A DNA stretch of 64,000 nucleotides from Litchfieldella qijiaojingensis (GTDB taxonomy: Bacteria > Pseudomonadota > Gammaproteobacteria > Pseudomonadales > Halomonadaceae): positions 104,673 through 168,672 of the forward strand of contig NZ_BMXS01000007.1 in assembly GCF_014651875.1 (NCBI RefSeq), in the 5' to 3' direction. Position numbers and translations under genes: made by a program. The stretch's first letter is position 1, and every line of letters begins with the position of its first letter. The notes under the pieces are model-generated. The model saw only the letters and a program-made list of their open reading frames with translations, had not been told where the DNA came from and searched no databases. This document shows, one piece after another, positions 15,621-23,939 of this stretch.

Positions 15621-18158
15621 ATGACCACTGAGTCCATCACCGATCAGCTCATCCGTGAAATCCAGAACGATCCTGAGTTCGACGCGAAGTTCGACCGTCA
15701 GGTACAGCTCGAAGAGAAGATGCGAGGGATGGGTATCGACCGCTACTGGTCGAACATCGAGAAAGCCAGGGAGCGCGAGCAGGAGACCAGTGTCCGCAGT
15801 GTCCGTCGCCTGATGAACCAAGCAATCGTCGATATGACAGGAGGGATCGAGACGTTTCTTGAAGAGGCTCTCTCGGGCAAGCCTGGGGTGAAGAACACAG
15901 CGGCAGTCATGATCAAGGACATCGAGCCTGAAGTCTGTGCGTACATTGCAGCCAGGGTGGTCCTCGATGGCATCGCTGCCGGTCGGAAGTTCACTCCCAC
16001 GGCTTACCGTATCGGCATGATGATCGAAGACGAGCTGGCCTTCCGAGCATTCAAGGAGCAGGACAAGAACGCCCACGACTGGCTGGTGAAGCGGGAAGAG
16101 AAGAACTCAACGAGCTACGACCGAAGCCGGAAGGTCATGCGCCACAACATGCAAGCGCGTGACATCGAGGTTCCTGAGTGGTCGCCGGAGCAACGGACAT
16201 GCGTTGGGACCAAGCTCATCGAGATCATGATGAACACTACCGGGCTGGTCACTAAGTCGTCTGTGACTCGTCGAGGGACTAACACTGAGGTTCTGATCGA
16301 GGCTACGCCGGAGGCAATGGACTGGATCAACGAAGAGAACAACCGTTGTGAACTCCTGTCGCCGGTCTATCTCCCGACCATCATCCCGCCCAAGCCGTGG
16401 ACTACTCCTCACGATGGCGGCTACTGGACGACTCGTGTCCGCAAGCTCAAGTTCATCAAGACGTACAACCGTGCGTATCTCGATGAGCTGAACGAGATGG
16501 ACATCACTCCGGTCTATGATGCGGTCAATGCGATGCAGTCCACTGCCTGGGCGATCAATCCCAAGATGCTCGATGTTGTCCGTACTCTCTGGAACAACGG
16601 CTCGACTCTCGGCGGGATTCCGGCAGCGGATGACTACGATCTACCGCCTAAGCCTGGGTTTCTCGACGATGAGAACTACACGAAGGACCAATGGACTGAC
16701 GAAGAGATGGACCAGTTCAAAGCCTGGAAGGCGGCAGCCACGGACATTCACACAGCCAACGCTCAGCTCAAGTCTCTCCGGCTCCAGCTCGTGAAGATTC
16801 TCACGGTTGCTGAGCAGTTCTCTGACGAGGATCGAGTCTATTTCCCTCACCAACTCGACTTCCGTGGCCGAGCCTATGCGGTGCCGATGTTCCTGAACCC
16901 GCAAGGGAGTGACTTGGCGAAGGGACTTTTGGAGTTCGCTGATGGTGTTCCTATCAACGACGAAGAGGCGCGCGCTTGGCTGGCTGTCCATGGAGCGAAC
17001 GTCTACGGATACGACAAGGACAGTCTTGAAGGTCGCGTCGAGTGGGTCGAAGAGAACGAGCAAGAAATCCTGGCCAGCGCCAATGACCCCTTCAATAACA
17101 GGATGTGGGCTGACGCTGACGATCCCTTCCAGTTCCTGGCCTTCTGTTTCGAGTGGCAGGGACTCAAAGAGGAAGGCTTCGGGTACGTCTCTACCCTCCC
17201 CGTTCAGATGGATGGGTCATGCAATGGACTCCAGAACTTCAGCGCTGCCCTGCGCGATCCTGTTGGTGGCTCAGCCGTCAACCTGACTCCACAAGAGCTT
17301 CCCGCTGACATCTATCAGCGTGTCGCTGACATCGTGGAAGAGCAGGTCAAGAAGGATGTCCACTCAGACGACGAGAAGACAGCTCTCAACGCTGCCGGGT
17401 GGCTGTCCATGGGGATCAACCGGAAGACGTGCAAGCGTCCGGTCATGACGCTGGCTTATGGTGCCAAAGAGTTCGGCTTCAAGAACCAAGTCTTTGAGGA
17501 CACAGTGAAGCCCGCAAAGCTGGAGCTTGGGACCGACTTCCCTTGGAAAGATGGTGGCTGGGGAGCTGCTGAGTATATGGGCAAGCTGATCTGGCAGTCC
17601 GTCGCTCAGGTTGTCGTCGCTGCCAGGGAAGCAATGGACTGGTTTCAGAAGGCTGCCCGAGCCTCATCCAAGGAAGGCTTGCCGGTACGCTGGACGACTC
17701 CCGATGGTCTGCCTGTACTCCAGGCTTACCCTAAGCTCTCCACCAAGCGTATCCGCATGACGTTCGGCGGCCAGAGTCTCCGTTTGTCTGTTGCCAAAGA
17801 CACTGGCCAAGCTCCAGAACTGGACCGCAGTAAACAGGCAAATGGAATCTCGCCAAACTGGGTTCACTCGATGGACGCCAGCCACATGCGCCAGACAGTC
17901 CGCTCATGCTGGAAGGAAGGTGTACGTGCCTTCGCCCTGGTCCACGACTCATACGGCACTCACGCTGGCAATGCGTGGGCTCTCGCCGACATTCTGAGAG
18001 AGGCATTCATTGAGATGTATACTGAGAGAGATGTGTTAGCTGACTTCAAGTCAGAGCTGGAAGATCAGCTACCCGAAGACTCTAAGCTGGCCCCGCTCCC
18101 CTCTAAAGGCTCACTGGACTTGGAGCAGGTGATGGAGTCCGACTTTTTCTTTGCCTAA
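15621..18158 (+). CDS. Phage single-subunit RNA polymerase (T7 gp1-like)
   Basis: DNA-directed RNA polymerase that transcribes middle and late phage genes from its own promoters. 845 residues against 883 in T7. Catalytic residues are intact: Asp531 in MDGSCNGLQ, Lys605 and Tyr613 in KRPVMTLAYGAKEFGF, and Asp776 in LVHDSYGTH; the chain ends FFFA, like the T7 FAFA foot. The ribosome site GGAGAG precedes the ATG. It is the first prophage gene after attL, preceded by two of its own promoters and, in the integrated state, by no evident host-type promoter other than the tRNA one behind a terminator. Confidence 0.97.
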   Translation: MTTESITDQLIREIQNDPEFDAKFDRQVQLEEKMRGMGIDRYWSNIEKAREREQETSVRSVRRLMNQAIVDMTGGIETFLEEALSGKPGVKNTAAVMIKDIEPEVCAYIAARVVLDGIAAGRKFTPTAYRIGMMIEDELAFRAFKEQDKNAHDWLVKREEKNSTSYDRSRKVMRHNMQARDIEVPEWSPEQRTCVGTKLIEIMMNTTGLVTKSSVTRRGTNTEVLIEATPEAMDWINEENNRCELLSPVYLPTIIPPKPWTTPHDGGYWTTRVRKLKFIKTYNRAYLDELNEMDITPVYDAVNAMQSTAWAINPKMLDVVRTLWNNGSTLGGIPAADDYDLPPKPGFLDDENYTKDQWTDEEMDQFKAWKAAATDIHTANAQLKSLRLQLVKILTVAEQFSDEDRVYFPHQLDFRGRAYAVPMFLNPQGSDLAKGLLEFADGVPINDEEARAWLAVHGANVYGYDKDSLEGRVEWVEENEQEILASANDPFNNRMWADADDPFQFLAFCFEWQGLKEEGFGYVSTLPVQMDGSCNGLQNFSAALRDPVGGSAVNLTPQELPADIYQRVADIVEEQVKKDVHSDDEKTALNAAGWLSMGINRKTCKRPVMTLAYGAKEFGFKNQVFEDTVKPAKLELGTDFPWKDGGWGAAEYMGKLIWQSVAQVVVAAREAMDWFQKAARASSKEGLPVRWTTPDGLPVLQAYPKLSTKRIRMTFGGQSLRLSVAKDTGQAPELDRSKQANGISPNWVHSMDASHMRQTVRSCWKEGVRAFALVHDSYGTHAGNAWALADILREAFIEMYTERDVLADFKSELEDQLPEDSKLAPLPSKGSLDLEQVMESDFFFA

Positions 18159-18160
18159 TG

Positions 18161-18176
18161 TATCCGTTATTTGATG
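18161..18176. promoter_or_regulatory. Recurrent intergenic motif TATCCGTTATTTGATG
   Basis: Close matches occur at 54009-54024 (TATCCGTAGTTCGATG), and shorter ones at 15423, 23903, 52748 and 53202, mostly outside genes. Function unknown; possibly a regulator-binding site. Confidence 0.3.
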
Positions 18177-18195
18177 TGTTCCCTTACCGGATGGC

Positions 18196-18218
18196 TAATA
18201 GAGCCCACCTACAGGACA
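18196..18218 (+). promoter_or_regulatory. Phage RNA polymerase promoter (copy 3)
   Basis: TAATAGAGCCCACC plus TACAGGACA, the first of three tandem copies behind the RNA polymerase gene. A GGGCTC/GAGCCC stem follows. Confidence 0.8.
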
Positions 18219-18239
18219 CCGAAACGATGGGGCTCAGGG

Positions 18240-18261
18240 AATAGAGCCCACCCATAGAACA
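18240..18261 (+). promoter_or_regulatory. Phage RNA polymerase promoter (copy 4)
   Basis: AATAGAGCCCACC plus CATAGAACA. Directly followed by the stem GAACAGC / GCTGTTC (18257-18279). Confidence 0.8.
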
Positions 18262-18285
18262 GCTCCTAGCTTGCTGTTCGATCAC

Positions 18286-18308
18286 CAATAGAGCCCACCC
18301 ATAGAACA
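18286..18308 (+). promoter_or_regulatory. Phage RNA polymerase promoter (copy 5)
   Basis: CAATAGAGCCCACC plus CATAGAACA, third of the tandem set, just before the 41-residue ORF and the SSB gene. The set sits where T7 has its phi1.1 promoters and primary replication origin. Confidence 0.8.
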
Positions 18309-18317
18309 GGCAATCAC

Positions 18318-18443
18318 ATGAATGACCTTGACGATGCTCTTGAGCTGATCGAGGCGGGCTACCTATTGCCCGTTGATCTTCACGCTCGACTCGTAGAGCA
18401 AGGCTTCGACGTTGAAGCCCTGATTGAAATCCATTCTCCGTGA
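18318..18443 (+). CDS. Small acidic protein, 41 residues
   Basis: Frame MNDLDDALELIEAGYLLPVD and onward, ending EIHSP. It is acidic, predicted helical, and lies between the triple promoter and the SSB gene. The ribosome site is weak (ACAGG). Not recognised. Its place between RNA polymerase and SSB is where T7-like phages carry small host-takeover proteins such as gp2, but there is no sequence basis for that function. Confidence 0.45.
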   Translation: MNDLDDALELIEAGYLLPVDLHARLVEQGFDVEALIEIHSP

Positions 18444-18490
18444 GCGTTAGAGAACGCTTTAGTAAACTCGACAACTGAGAGAAACACTTA

Positions 18491-19195
18491 ATGGCTGAAC
18501 AGAAGAAACGTAATCCTCGCTTCGTTACTCCGAAAGGAGTTCTCGTTTATCCGCATGTTGTTACCGGAAAGCCCGACACAAAGTATGTTGGGTCTGGTGT
18601 GTATCACACTTATGTCAAGATGCCAGAAGATGCTGAACTCTTCGATGCCAAGACCGGAAAGTCCGTTGGTAAATGTTCAGACTTCCTGACAGAGAAGCTT
18701 GACGCATCGTTCGAGAAGTTCTCTGAAGAACACAATGGCAAGAAGAAGAAGGGTAAGGTTGTTGAAGTAACCGAGGCTGATCCTCCCTTCTACATTGATG
18801 AAGGTGAGCTGTTCGTAAAGACCAAGCTTAATGCTTACGTCGAACCGACTAATGGCGAGCCGTTCACTCAGGCTCCAGCGCTGTTCGACGCTAAGGGGAA
18901 ACCAACCAAGCCCAAGCGTGTATGGAACGGCACTATCGCCAAGGTGGCCTTTGAGGTTGTTCCTTACTTCAACCAGAAGGACTCCGAGGCTGGTATCACT
19001 CTCCGTCTGAAAGCAATTCAGATCATCGAGCTATCCACTGGCGGTGACATGGATGGTGGAGCCTTTGGCTTCGGCCAGGAAGAGGGCTACGAAGACGGTG
19101 ATGATGGCGACGATGACTCTCAAGGCTTTGACGAAGAGGAAGGCTATGAGGGTAACGATGAAGAAAACGAGGAGGATGACGGCGGAGACTTCTAA
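18491..19195 (+). CDS. Single-stranded DNA-binding protein (T7 gp2.5-like)
   Basis: Binds ssDNA at the phage replication fork and contacts polymerase and helicase. 234 residues: an OB-fold body (residues 1-180) followed by a long tail of Asp and Glu ending in Phe, the gp2.5 hallmark for protein contacts. It opens the replication block and is followed two bases later by the endonuclease gene. Confidence 0.9.
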   Translation: MAEQKKRNPRFVTPKGVLVYPHVVTGKPDTKYVGSGVYHTYVKMPEDAELFDAKTGKSVGKCSDFLTEKLDASFEKFSEEHNGKKKKGKVVEVTEADPPFYIDEGELFVKTKLNAYVEPTNGEPFTQAPALFDAKGKPTKPKRVWNGTIAKVAFEVVPYFNQKDSEAGITLRLKAIQIIELSTGGDMDGGAFGFGQEEGYEDGDDGDDDSQGFDEEEGYEGNDEENEEDDGGDF

Positions 19196-19197
19196 TC

Positions 19198-19665
19198 ATG
19201 CGACAGATAAACCGAAAGACCAGCCGGAAGTCGGCCAAGCAGATTGGCCTTCGGCATGGGTTTCGTTCGGGTCTCGAAGAAGCTGTCGCTGACGATCTGA
19301 AAAAGAGTGGAGTGGAGGCTGAGTATGAGAAACACAAAATCCACTTCACCTACCCTCCCCGAAAGGCCAAGTACACGCCAGACTTCGTGCTTCCCAATGG
19401 AATCATCATCGAGACCAAGGGCCGGTTCGTTGTAGCGGACAGGAAGAAGCACCTGATTATTCAGGAACAGCATCCTGATCTGGACATACGGTTCGTCTTC
19501 TCGAACTCTCGAAACAAGATCAGCAAGGGAAGCAAAACGACATACGCTGCGTGGTGCAATAAGCACGGCTTCCAGTATCACGACCGAATTATCCCGAAGG
19601 AGTGGAAGGAGGAAAAGCCTTGTAAGAAGCGCCTCCGAGCCTTGGAAGAGGCAGGAATTGTATGA
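19198..19665 (+). CDS. Endonuclease I, Holliday-junction resolvase (T7 gp3-like)
   Basis: Resolves branched DNA and helps break down host DNA. The catalytic set of the T7 enzyme is conserved: Glu27 in SGLEE, Asp62 in YTPDF, Glu72 and Lys74 in IETKG. Further matches are DRKKHLIIQEQHPDLDIRFVFSN (part) and the C-terminal basic region. 155 residues. The stop overlaps the start of the amidase gene. Confidence 0.95.
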   Translation: MRQINRKTSRKSAKQIGLRHGFRSGLEEAVADDLKKSGVEAEYEKHKIHFTYPPRKAKYTPDFVLPNGIIIETKGRFVVADRKKHLIIQEQHPDLDIRFVFSNSRNKISKGSKTTYAAWCNKHGFQYHDRIIPKEWKEEKPCKKRLRALEEAGIV

Positions 19666-20201
19666 CTCAACAGAAACGTCTTGTAGATCACATCATCGTT
19701 CACTGTAGCGCCACCCCGGAAGGGGAAGACTTTGGCGCTGCCGACATCGACAAGTGGCATCGAGCCCGTGGCTGGCTCGGTAATGGGTATCACTTCGTTC
19801 TCCGGCTGGACGGCACCATCGAGTCAAAAGAGCGAGGCCATCGCTGTCGTCCGTTGGAAAAACCTGGAGCCCATGTTGGAGATTGTGGCCCTGGCTGGAA
19901 CCGTAGGTCTATCGGCATCTGCCTCATCGGTGGTGTCGATGCTGACATGAAAGCGAAGAACACTTACTCGCAAGAGCAACTGGAGTCTCTCTATTGGCTG
20001 ATCAATGACATCGGCATCCAGCCGTTGGTTGAAGTCAGTCCTGAAGTTGAAGTCATGGGACACCGTGACCTTATTGATAAGACTGGAGCTTCACCTAAAG
20101 CCTGTCCCTCATTTGATGTCCAAAAGTGGCTCGATGAGCGGGACTCTGAGGAGCTTGAGTTCGAGGGTCTCGCCCCGTTCAACAGCAACTTCAAACAATA
20201 G
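19662..20201 (+). CDS. N-acetylmuramoyl-L-alanine amidase (T7 lysozyme, gp3.5-like)
   Basis: Zinc amidase that cleaves peptidoglycan at lysis; in T7 it also binds and restrains the phage RNA polymerase. Zinc ligands His14 (VHCSATPE), His134 (GHRDL) and Cys148 (KACPSF) are present, along with Tyr43 and Lys146. 179 residues, longer than T7's 151 because of a C-terminal tail. Overlaps endonuclease I by four bases; a phage promoter overlaps the end of the gene. Confidence 0.95.
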   Translation: MTQQKRLVDHIIVHCSATPEGEDFGAADIDKWHRARGWLGNGYHFVLRLDGTIESKERGHRCRPLEKPGAHVGDCGPGWNRRSIGICLIGGVDADMKAKNTYSQEQLESLYWLINDIGIQPLVEVSPEVEVMGHRDLIDKTGASPKACPSFDVQKWLDERDSEELEFEGLAPFNSNFKQ

Positions 20202-20218
20202 AGCCCACCCATAGAACA
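20196..20218 (+). promoter_or_regulatory. Phage RNA polymerase promoter (copy 6)
   Basis: CAATAGAGCCCACC plus CATAGAACA, overlapping the amidase stop codon and followed eight bases later by a terminator-like hairpin. Confidence 0.8.
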
Positions 20219-20225
20219 CCTAATC

Positions 20226-20255
20226 GCCCCGGCTTCGAGAGAGGCTGGGGCTTTT
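20226..20255 (+). terminator. Stem-loop with T tract after promoter copy 6
   Basis: GCCCCGGC / GCTGGGGC (8 bp) with a 10-base loop and TTTT. It may end upstream host-polymerase transcripts or give a structured 5' end to the phage transcript. Confidence 0.7.
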
Positions 20256-20279
20256 CTCATTTGTATGGAGGAAATCATC

Positions 20280-20489
20280 GTGGAAGAAGAACTCAGCCCA
20301 AAGCGCAAAGGAGTCCCGTTCAGTTCACCGAGTCGCTCCAAGCCGTACACCAAACGTCGCTCTGGTCGCGTCATGGGTAACTGGAACGGCGTCTACAACA
20401 TTCTTGGCCTGACTTTCCCTGCCCTGACTTATTACCAAGACGCGCACACCCGCCTGACCAATCGAGTCTGTGAATCACACGGTCTGTAA
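20280..20489 (+). CDS. Hypothetical basic protein
   Basis: A frame can open at ATG 20265, but that ATG is part of a GGAGG ribosome site eight bases before GTG 20280, which I take as the start (69 residues). Early part is basic (SPSRSKPYTKRRSGR), later part hydrophobic and aromatic (VYNILGLTFPALTYYQ). Not recognised. Confidence 0.5.
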   Translation: MEEELSPKRKGVPFSSPSRSKPYTKRRSGRVMGNWNGVYNILGLTFPALTYYQDAHTRLTNRVCESHGL

Positions 20490-20522
20490 AACTCCACGAC
20501 AACTGTGAGAGGTAATCAATAA

Positions 20523-20957
20523 ATGGCAACTCAAGTAGAGACTATCCGTAGGCAACTCCTGGCTGGAAACACACTGACTCAGCGCAGTGCTCTGATGGAC
20601 TTCGGGATCATGGCCTTGCCACGTCGAATCACTGATCTGAAAGAGACTGGCTTCCCGGTGAAAGTTGAGATGAAGAGCAATCCGATGACCGGACAACGCT
20701 TCGCTCAGTACAGCCTGGACGATGAAATCAAGCTTGTAACTCGGCTGAAGCCTGGATGTATTTACCACATCTATGACGTGGTGAAGCACCCGTTCAACAA
20801 GGATGTTTTCAAAGAGTCTCATGGCTACTTCACGATGGAAGGTTTCTCCCTGAGCGGCTCCATGGTGAGGATCAAGATGGCAGGAGTGGATCAATACTTC
20901 AAACCTAATCGTCTCCATAGCGGCCAATTCAAGATCAAATATATCGGAGGTCTGTGA
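20523..20957 (+). CDS. Helix-turn-helix protein
   Basis: 144 residues. The first 40 (IRRQLLAGNTLTQRSALMDF, then ALPRRITDLKETGFPV) match the small phage HTH domain often found next to replication genes, in which the recognition helix is RITDLK. The C-terminal 90 residues are not recognised. It could bind phage DNA as a regulator of replication or transcription. Confidence 0.7.
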   Translation: MATQVETIRRQLLAGNTLTQRSALMDFGIMALPRRITDLKETGFPVKVEMKSNPMTGQRFAQYSLDDEIKLVTRLKPGCIYHIYDVVKHPFNKDVFKESHGYFTMEGFSLSGSMVRIKMAGVDQYFKPNRLHSGQFKIKYIGGL

Positions 20958-21148
20958 TGCTGACACTGAGCGAAAAGATTGGCGTCGGCGCAGTCCTCGT
21001 GTATCTCGCTGGGCTGGCTCTTCTGATCATCGGTTGGGTCATGAACATTATTGACTTGATCGGTGCTGAAACTTTCCAAGGTCTCGAAGTTTCCCGAGCG
21101 ATTGGAATCTTTGTATTCCCTGTCGGCGGCATTCTCGGTTGGTTCTAA
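20957..21148 (+). CDS. Small two-span membrane protein
   Basis: 63 residues with two hydrophobic segments (VGAVLVYLAGLALLIIGWVM and IGIFVFPVGGILGWF) joined by an acidic loop. The ATG overlaps the previous stop (TGATG), so it is coupled. Phage proteins of this shape sometimes serve superinfection exclusion, but nothing here proves it. Confidence 0.6.
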   Translation: MLTLSEKIGVGAVLVYLAGLALLIIGWVMNIIDLIGAETFQGLEVSRAIGIFVFPVGGILGWF

Positions 21149-21167
21149 CAATTAGGAGTCTCTCATT

Positions 21168-21371
21168 ATGAAACTTAACTCTATCCTCAAGTCCTTCCAT
21201 AAGACTCTCCGTCAGCTCGATCAGTACATTGATCAGGTTGATAAGGACATCGACAGCGCTGAGCAGAAGATGGCGGAACTGACTTCGCGCAACTTCGTGA
21301 ATCGCCGGGATCGTGCCAAGGCTGAGAAGACTCGGGACAAAATCTCTGAGCTGATCGGTGAGGAGGTGTGA
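21168..21371 (+). CDS. Small coiled-coil protein
   Basis: 67 residues, mostly charged and heptad-like (LRQLDQYIDQVDKDIDSAEQ, then KMAELTSRN), predicting an extended helix. Preceded by a good AGGAG ribosome site. Not recognised. Confidence 0.6.
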   Translation: MKLNSILKSFHKTLRQLDQYIDQVDKDIDSAEQKMAELTSRNFVNRRDRAKAEKTRDKISELIGEEV

Positions 21372-21372
21372 T

Positions 21373-21519
21373 ATGCAACTCGATGTTACCGCGACTGTTC
21401 AACTCTATGAAGTCCGCTGTGATGTCTGCAATAAAGACTTGGACTTCAAAGCTGAAGTAGATGTTGACGGCGACATCTGTGCGACCGTCGAGAGATGCGA
21501 CTGCGGTGACGATGAGTGA
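21373..21519 (+). CDS. Small Cys-rich putative zinc-binding protein
   Basis: 48 residues with CDVC and CDCG pairs that could bind one zinc. AGGAGGTG precedes the ATG. Its last eight bases overlap the primase-helicase start, indicating coupling. Not recognised. Confidence 0.6.
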   Translation: MQLDVTATVQLYEVRCDVCNKDLDFKAEVDVDGDICATVERCDCGDDE

Positions 21520-23173
21520 ATGGGTTCAGTCTCACTTGCCCTGTCCCAAGTGTTCTTCGAGTGATGGCTACTCGATAAACGACAAGGGATGGGGCAAATG
21601 TTTTTCATGTGGGGCCAACGTCAACGAATGGGCTGACGATAACAATGGCCCCTCCCATTCACCATCCACCGAGAAGCGACCTATGAGTAAGAAACCTTTG
21701 GTCACGGATGGCGAGGTCATACCGCTCAGGAAACGGAAGATAACTGAAGAGACTTGTAAGAAGTTCGGTTATTTCCTCGGTGAGCAGTTCGGGAAGAAGG
21801 TTCAAGTCGCTCCTTATCGAGATCAATCAGGCAAGGTCACAGCTCAGAAACTCAGGTTCCCTGACAAGAAGTTCAGAACTACAGGCGACTTCGATGCGGA
21901 GAACTTACAGCTATTCGGTCAGCATCTATGGCCAAGTAGTGGTAAGCGTGTCGTTATTACCGAAGGTGAGATTGATTGTCTGTCAGTCTCTCAAGCCCAA
22001 GGCAATAAGTGGCCTGTAGTCTCCCTTCCGTCTGGTGCTCAGAGCTATAGCGACCCTATCAGAGCAAACCTTGAGTGGCTCTCTACGTTTGAGGAAGTGG
22101 TTCTTCTGTTCGACATGGATGAAGCCGGACAGGAGAACGTTAAGAAAGCGGCGGAACTCTTCAAGCCAGGACAGGCGAAGATCGCAAAGCTCCCTCTTAA
22201 AGACCCCAATGAGATGCTCGTTGCTGGTCGGGATAAGGAACTGATAGCCGCTCTTTGGAATGCTGAGGAGTTTCGTCCTGACGGTCTCGTTGAGATCGAC
22301 GATATCCTTGATCAGATCGAGAAGCCAGTCGAATGGGGACTCCCTTGGTGCTTCCCTACTCTCACTCAGTACACCTATGGCCGACGCTATGGTGAGGTCT
22401 ACGGGTTCGGCGCTGGGACTGGCATCGGTAAGACTGACCTATTCACGCAACAGATCGAGCACGACATCACCCAGCTCAAGATGAAAGTTGGCGTGGTCTA
22501 TCTCGAACAGATGCCCGCTGAGACTGGCACCCGCATTGCCGGGAAGCTGGCTCGCAAACAGTTCCACATTCCTGACGGTGACTGGACTGTTGAAGAGAGA
22601 CGAGAAGCTGTCGCAAAGCTCAAGGGCAAGGTGACTTTCTATGACTCATTCGGACAGACCGAGTGGGATGTAGTGGCGAACAAGATTCGCTATATGGTCA
22701 CTGGCCTGGGGATCAGACTCATCTTCCTCGATCACCTTACGGCAATGGTTGACACGGCGAACGAGAAGGAAAGCCTTGAGCAGATCATGAAGGAGATGGC
22801 TGGGCTGGCCAAAGAGCTGGGCTGCATCATTCACTTCATCTCCCACTTATCTACTCCTGAAGGCAAGCCCCACGAGGAAGGTGGTCGAGTAATGATTCGC
22901 CACTTCAAGGGCTCTCGCAGTATCGGCTTCTGGTCTTACTACATGTTCGGCCTGGAGCGTGATCAACAAGCTGAAGACCCCGAGGAAGCTCAGACAACAA
23001 CCTTCCGAATCCTCAAGGATCGTTATACCGGACAGGCTACCGGCAAGACTATCCCGCTGGGCTACGACGCCGAGACTGGGATGTTGTTCGAGAAGTCTCC
23101 CGCCACTGCCGACGACTATGGGTTTGGACAGGAGGACGACGCTCCGCCCTGGGAAGGTAAATCTGACTTCTGA
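21512..23173 (+). CDS. DNA primase-helicase (T7 gp4-like)
   Basis: Bifunctional replication-fork protein. N-terminal zinc ribbon (CPKC, CFSC; residues 11-33), TOPRIM domain (VITEGEIDCLS), then a RecA-like helicase with Walker A GAGTGIGKT (Lys307) and hexameric-helicase motifs (LIFLDHLTAM; FKGSRSIGFWS). 553 residues, close to T7's 566. An in-frame Met at residue 58 (base 21683) lies just after the zinc ribbon, as Met64 does in T7, so a short helicase-only form may also be made. Confidence 0.96.
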   Translation: MSEWVQSHLPCPKCSSSDGYSINDKGWGKCFSCGANVNEWADDNNGPSHSPSTEKRPMSKKPLVTDGEVIPLRKRKITEETCKKFGYFLGEQFGKKVQVAPYRDQSGKVTAQKLRFPDKKFRTTGDFDAENLQLFGQHLWPSSGKRVVITEGEIDCLSVSQAQGNKWPVVSLPSGAQSYSDPIRANLEWLSTFEEVVLLFDMDEAGQENVKKAAELFKPGQAKIAKLPLKDPNEMLVAGRDKELIAALWNAEEFRPDGLVEIDDILDQIEKPVEWGLPWCFPTLTQYTYGRRYGEVYGFGAGTGIGKTDLFTQQIEHDITQLKMKVGVVYLEQMPAETGTRIAGKLARKQFHIPDGDWTVEERREAVAKLKGKVTFYDSFGQTEWDVVANKIRYMVTGLGIRLIFLDHLTAMVDTANEKESLEQIMKEMAGLAKELGCIIHFISHLSTPEGKPHEEGGRVMIRHFKGSRSIGFWSYYMFGLERDQQAEDPEEAQTTTFRILKDRYTGQATGKTIPLGYDAETGMLFEKSPATADDYGFGQEDDAPPWEGKSDF

Positions 23174-23186
23174 TCTAGGAGAGAAT

Positions 23187-23900
23187 ATGTTTTTAGACAC
23201 TACTTGCCCAACTTGCGGTGGGCTGATAGTTGGCGATCCCTTCCGTGATAATTTATCTCGAAAAGAGCATCGAATCCAAGGAATGTGTCAACGGTGCCAA
23301 GACTCAGTTTTCGAGTCAGGCATTCATAAGAATTACATCCTCGAAGGACTGAAGCCCACCGATCTCCCTGGGGAGTGGGTAGAAGTCAGGAACAGGCTTG
23401 AGCATATTTTGTGGTTTTGTACTCACAAGGTATTCATTGCCGGGGGATGTTTACGAGACCTTCGAGCTGGTCAAAAAGATCAAGTCCGAGATGTAGACTT
23501 GTGGGTTCAGATTGATCCTAATCGGCTTCAAATCAGTCGTGAGTATGTCAAAGCATATGGCATTCCACTCAATGAGCCCTCCTCTATCACCTGCTATGGT
23601 CCCTCAGCCGAGGACCGTGGAGTAGTCGGCATTGATTACTTCGAGGAGAACGGTATCGAGTTCAACCTGATCTGGATGGGGAAACTCTGTGACTCCCCGG
23701 AAACTCTGATCCATGGGTTCGACTTCGGGATCAATCAAGCCGCCTATGATGGCGACAACTTCACGGTCACAGATTCGTTCCTTGAAGACCACGCCAACCA
23801 GACCATCACCCGAGTACGCCGGACGGACACAGAGAAGCGCATGGCTGAACGAGCTGAGCGCATGAAGGCCAAGTTCCCCGGCTATCGACTTGTGGGCTGA
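23187..23900 (+). CDS. Zinc-ribbon nucleotidyltransferase-like protein
   Basis: 237 residues. The N-terminus carries two Cys pairs (CPTCGG and CQRCQ) suggesting a zinc ribbon. The middle contains FIAGGCLRDLRAG followed by RDVDLWV, the G-G-x-x-R-D ... D-x-D signature of the polymerase-beta/tRNA-nucleotidyltransferase superfamily, so it may transfer nucleotides to RNA or protein. The C-terminus is basic and helical. It sits between the primase-helicase and DNA polymerase genes, a place where T7 has no such gene. Target unknown. An ATG with AGGAGAG sets the start; a longer upstream frame overlaps the helicase gene and was rejected. Confidence 0.65.
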   Translation: MFLDTTCPTCGGLIVGDPFRDNLSRKEHRIQGMCQRCQDSVFESGIHKNYILEGLKPTDLPGEWVEVRNRLEHILWFCTHKVFIAGGCLRDLRAGQKDQVRDVDLWVQIDPNRLQISREYVKAYGIPLNEPSSITCYGPSAEDRGVVGIDYFEENGIEFNLIWMGKLCDSPETLIHGFDFGINQAAYDGDNFTVTDSFLEDHANQTITRVRRTDTEKRMAERAERMKAKFPGYRLVG

Positions 23901-23939
23901 TCTATCCGCTATTGAGTCACTCCAGCGAGAGGACGACAG

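Noticed and set aside
22959..23186. Upstream extension of the nucleotidyltransferase-like gene
   Set aside because: It lies wholly inside the primase-helicase gene, while ATG 23187 has a clear AGGAGAG site.
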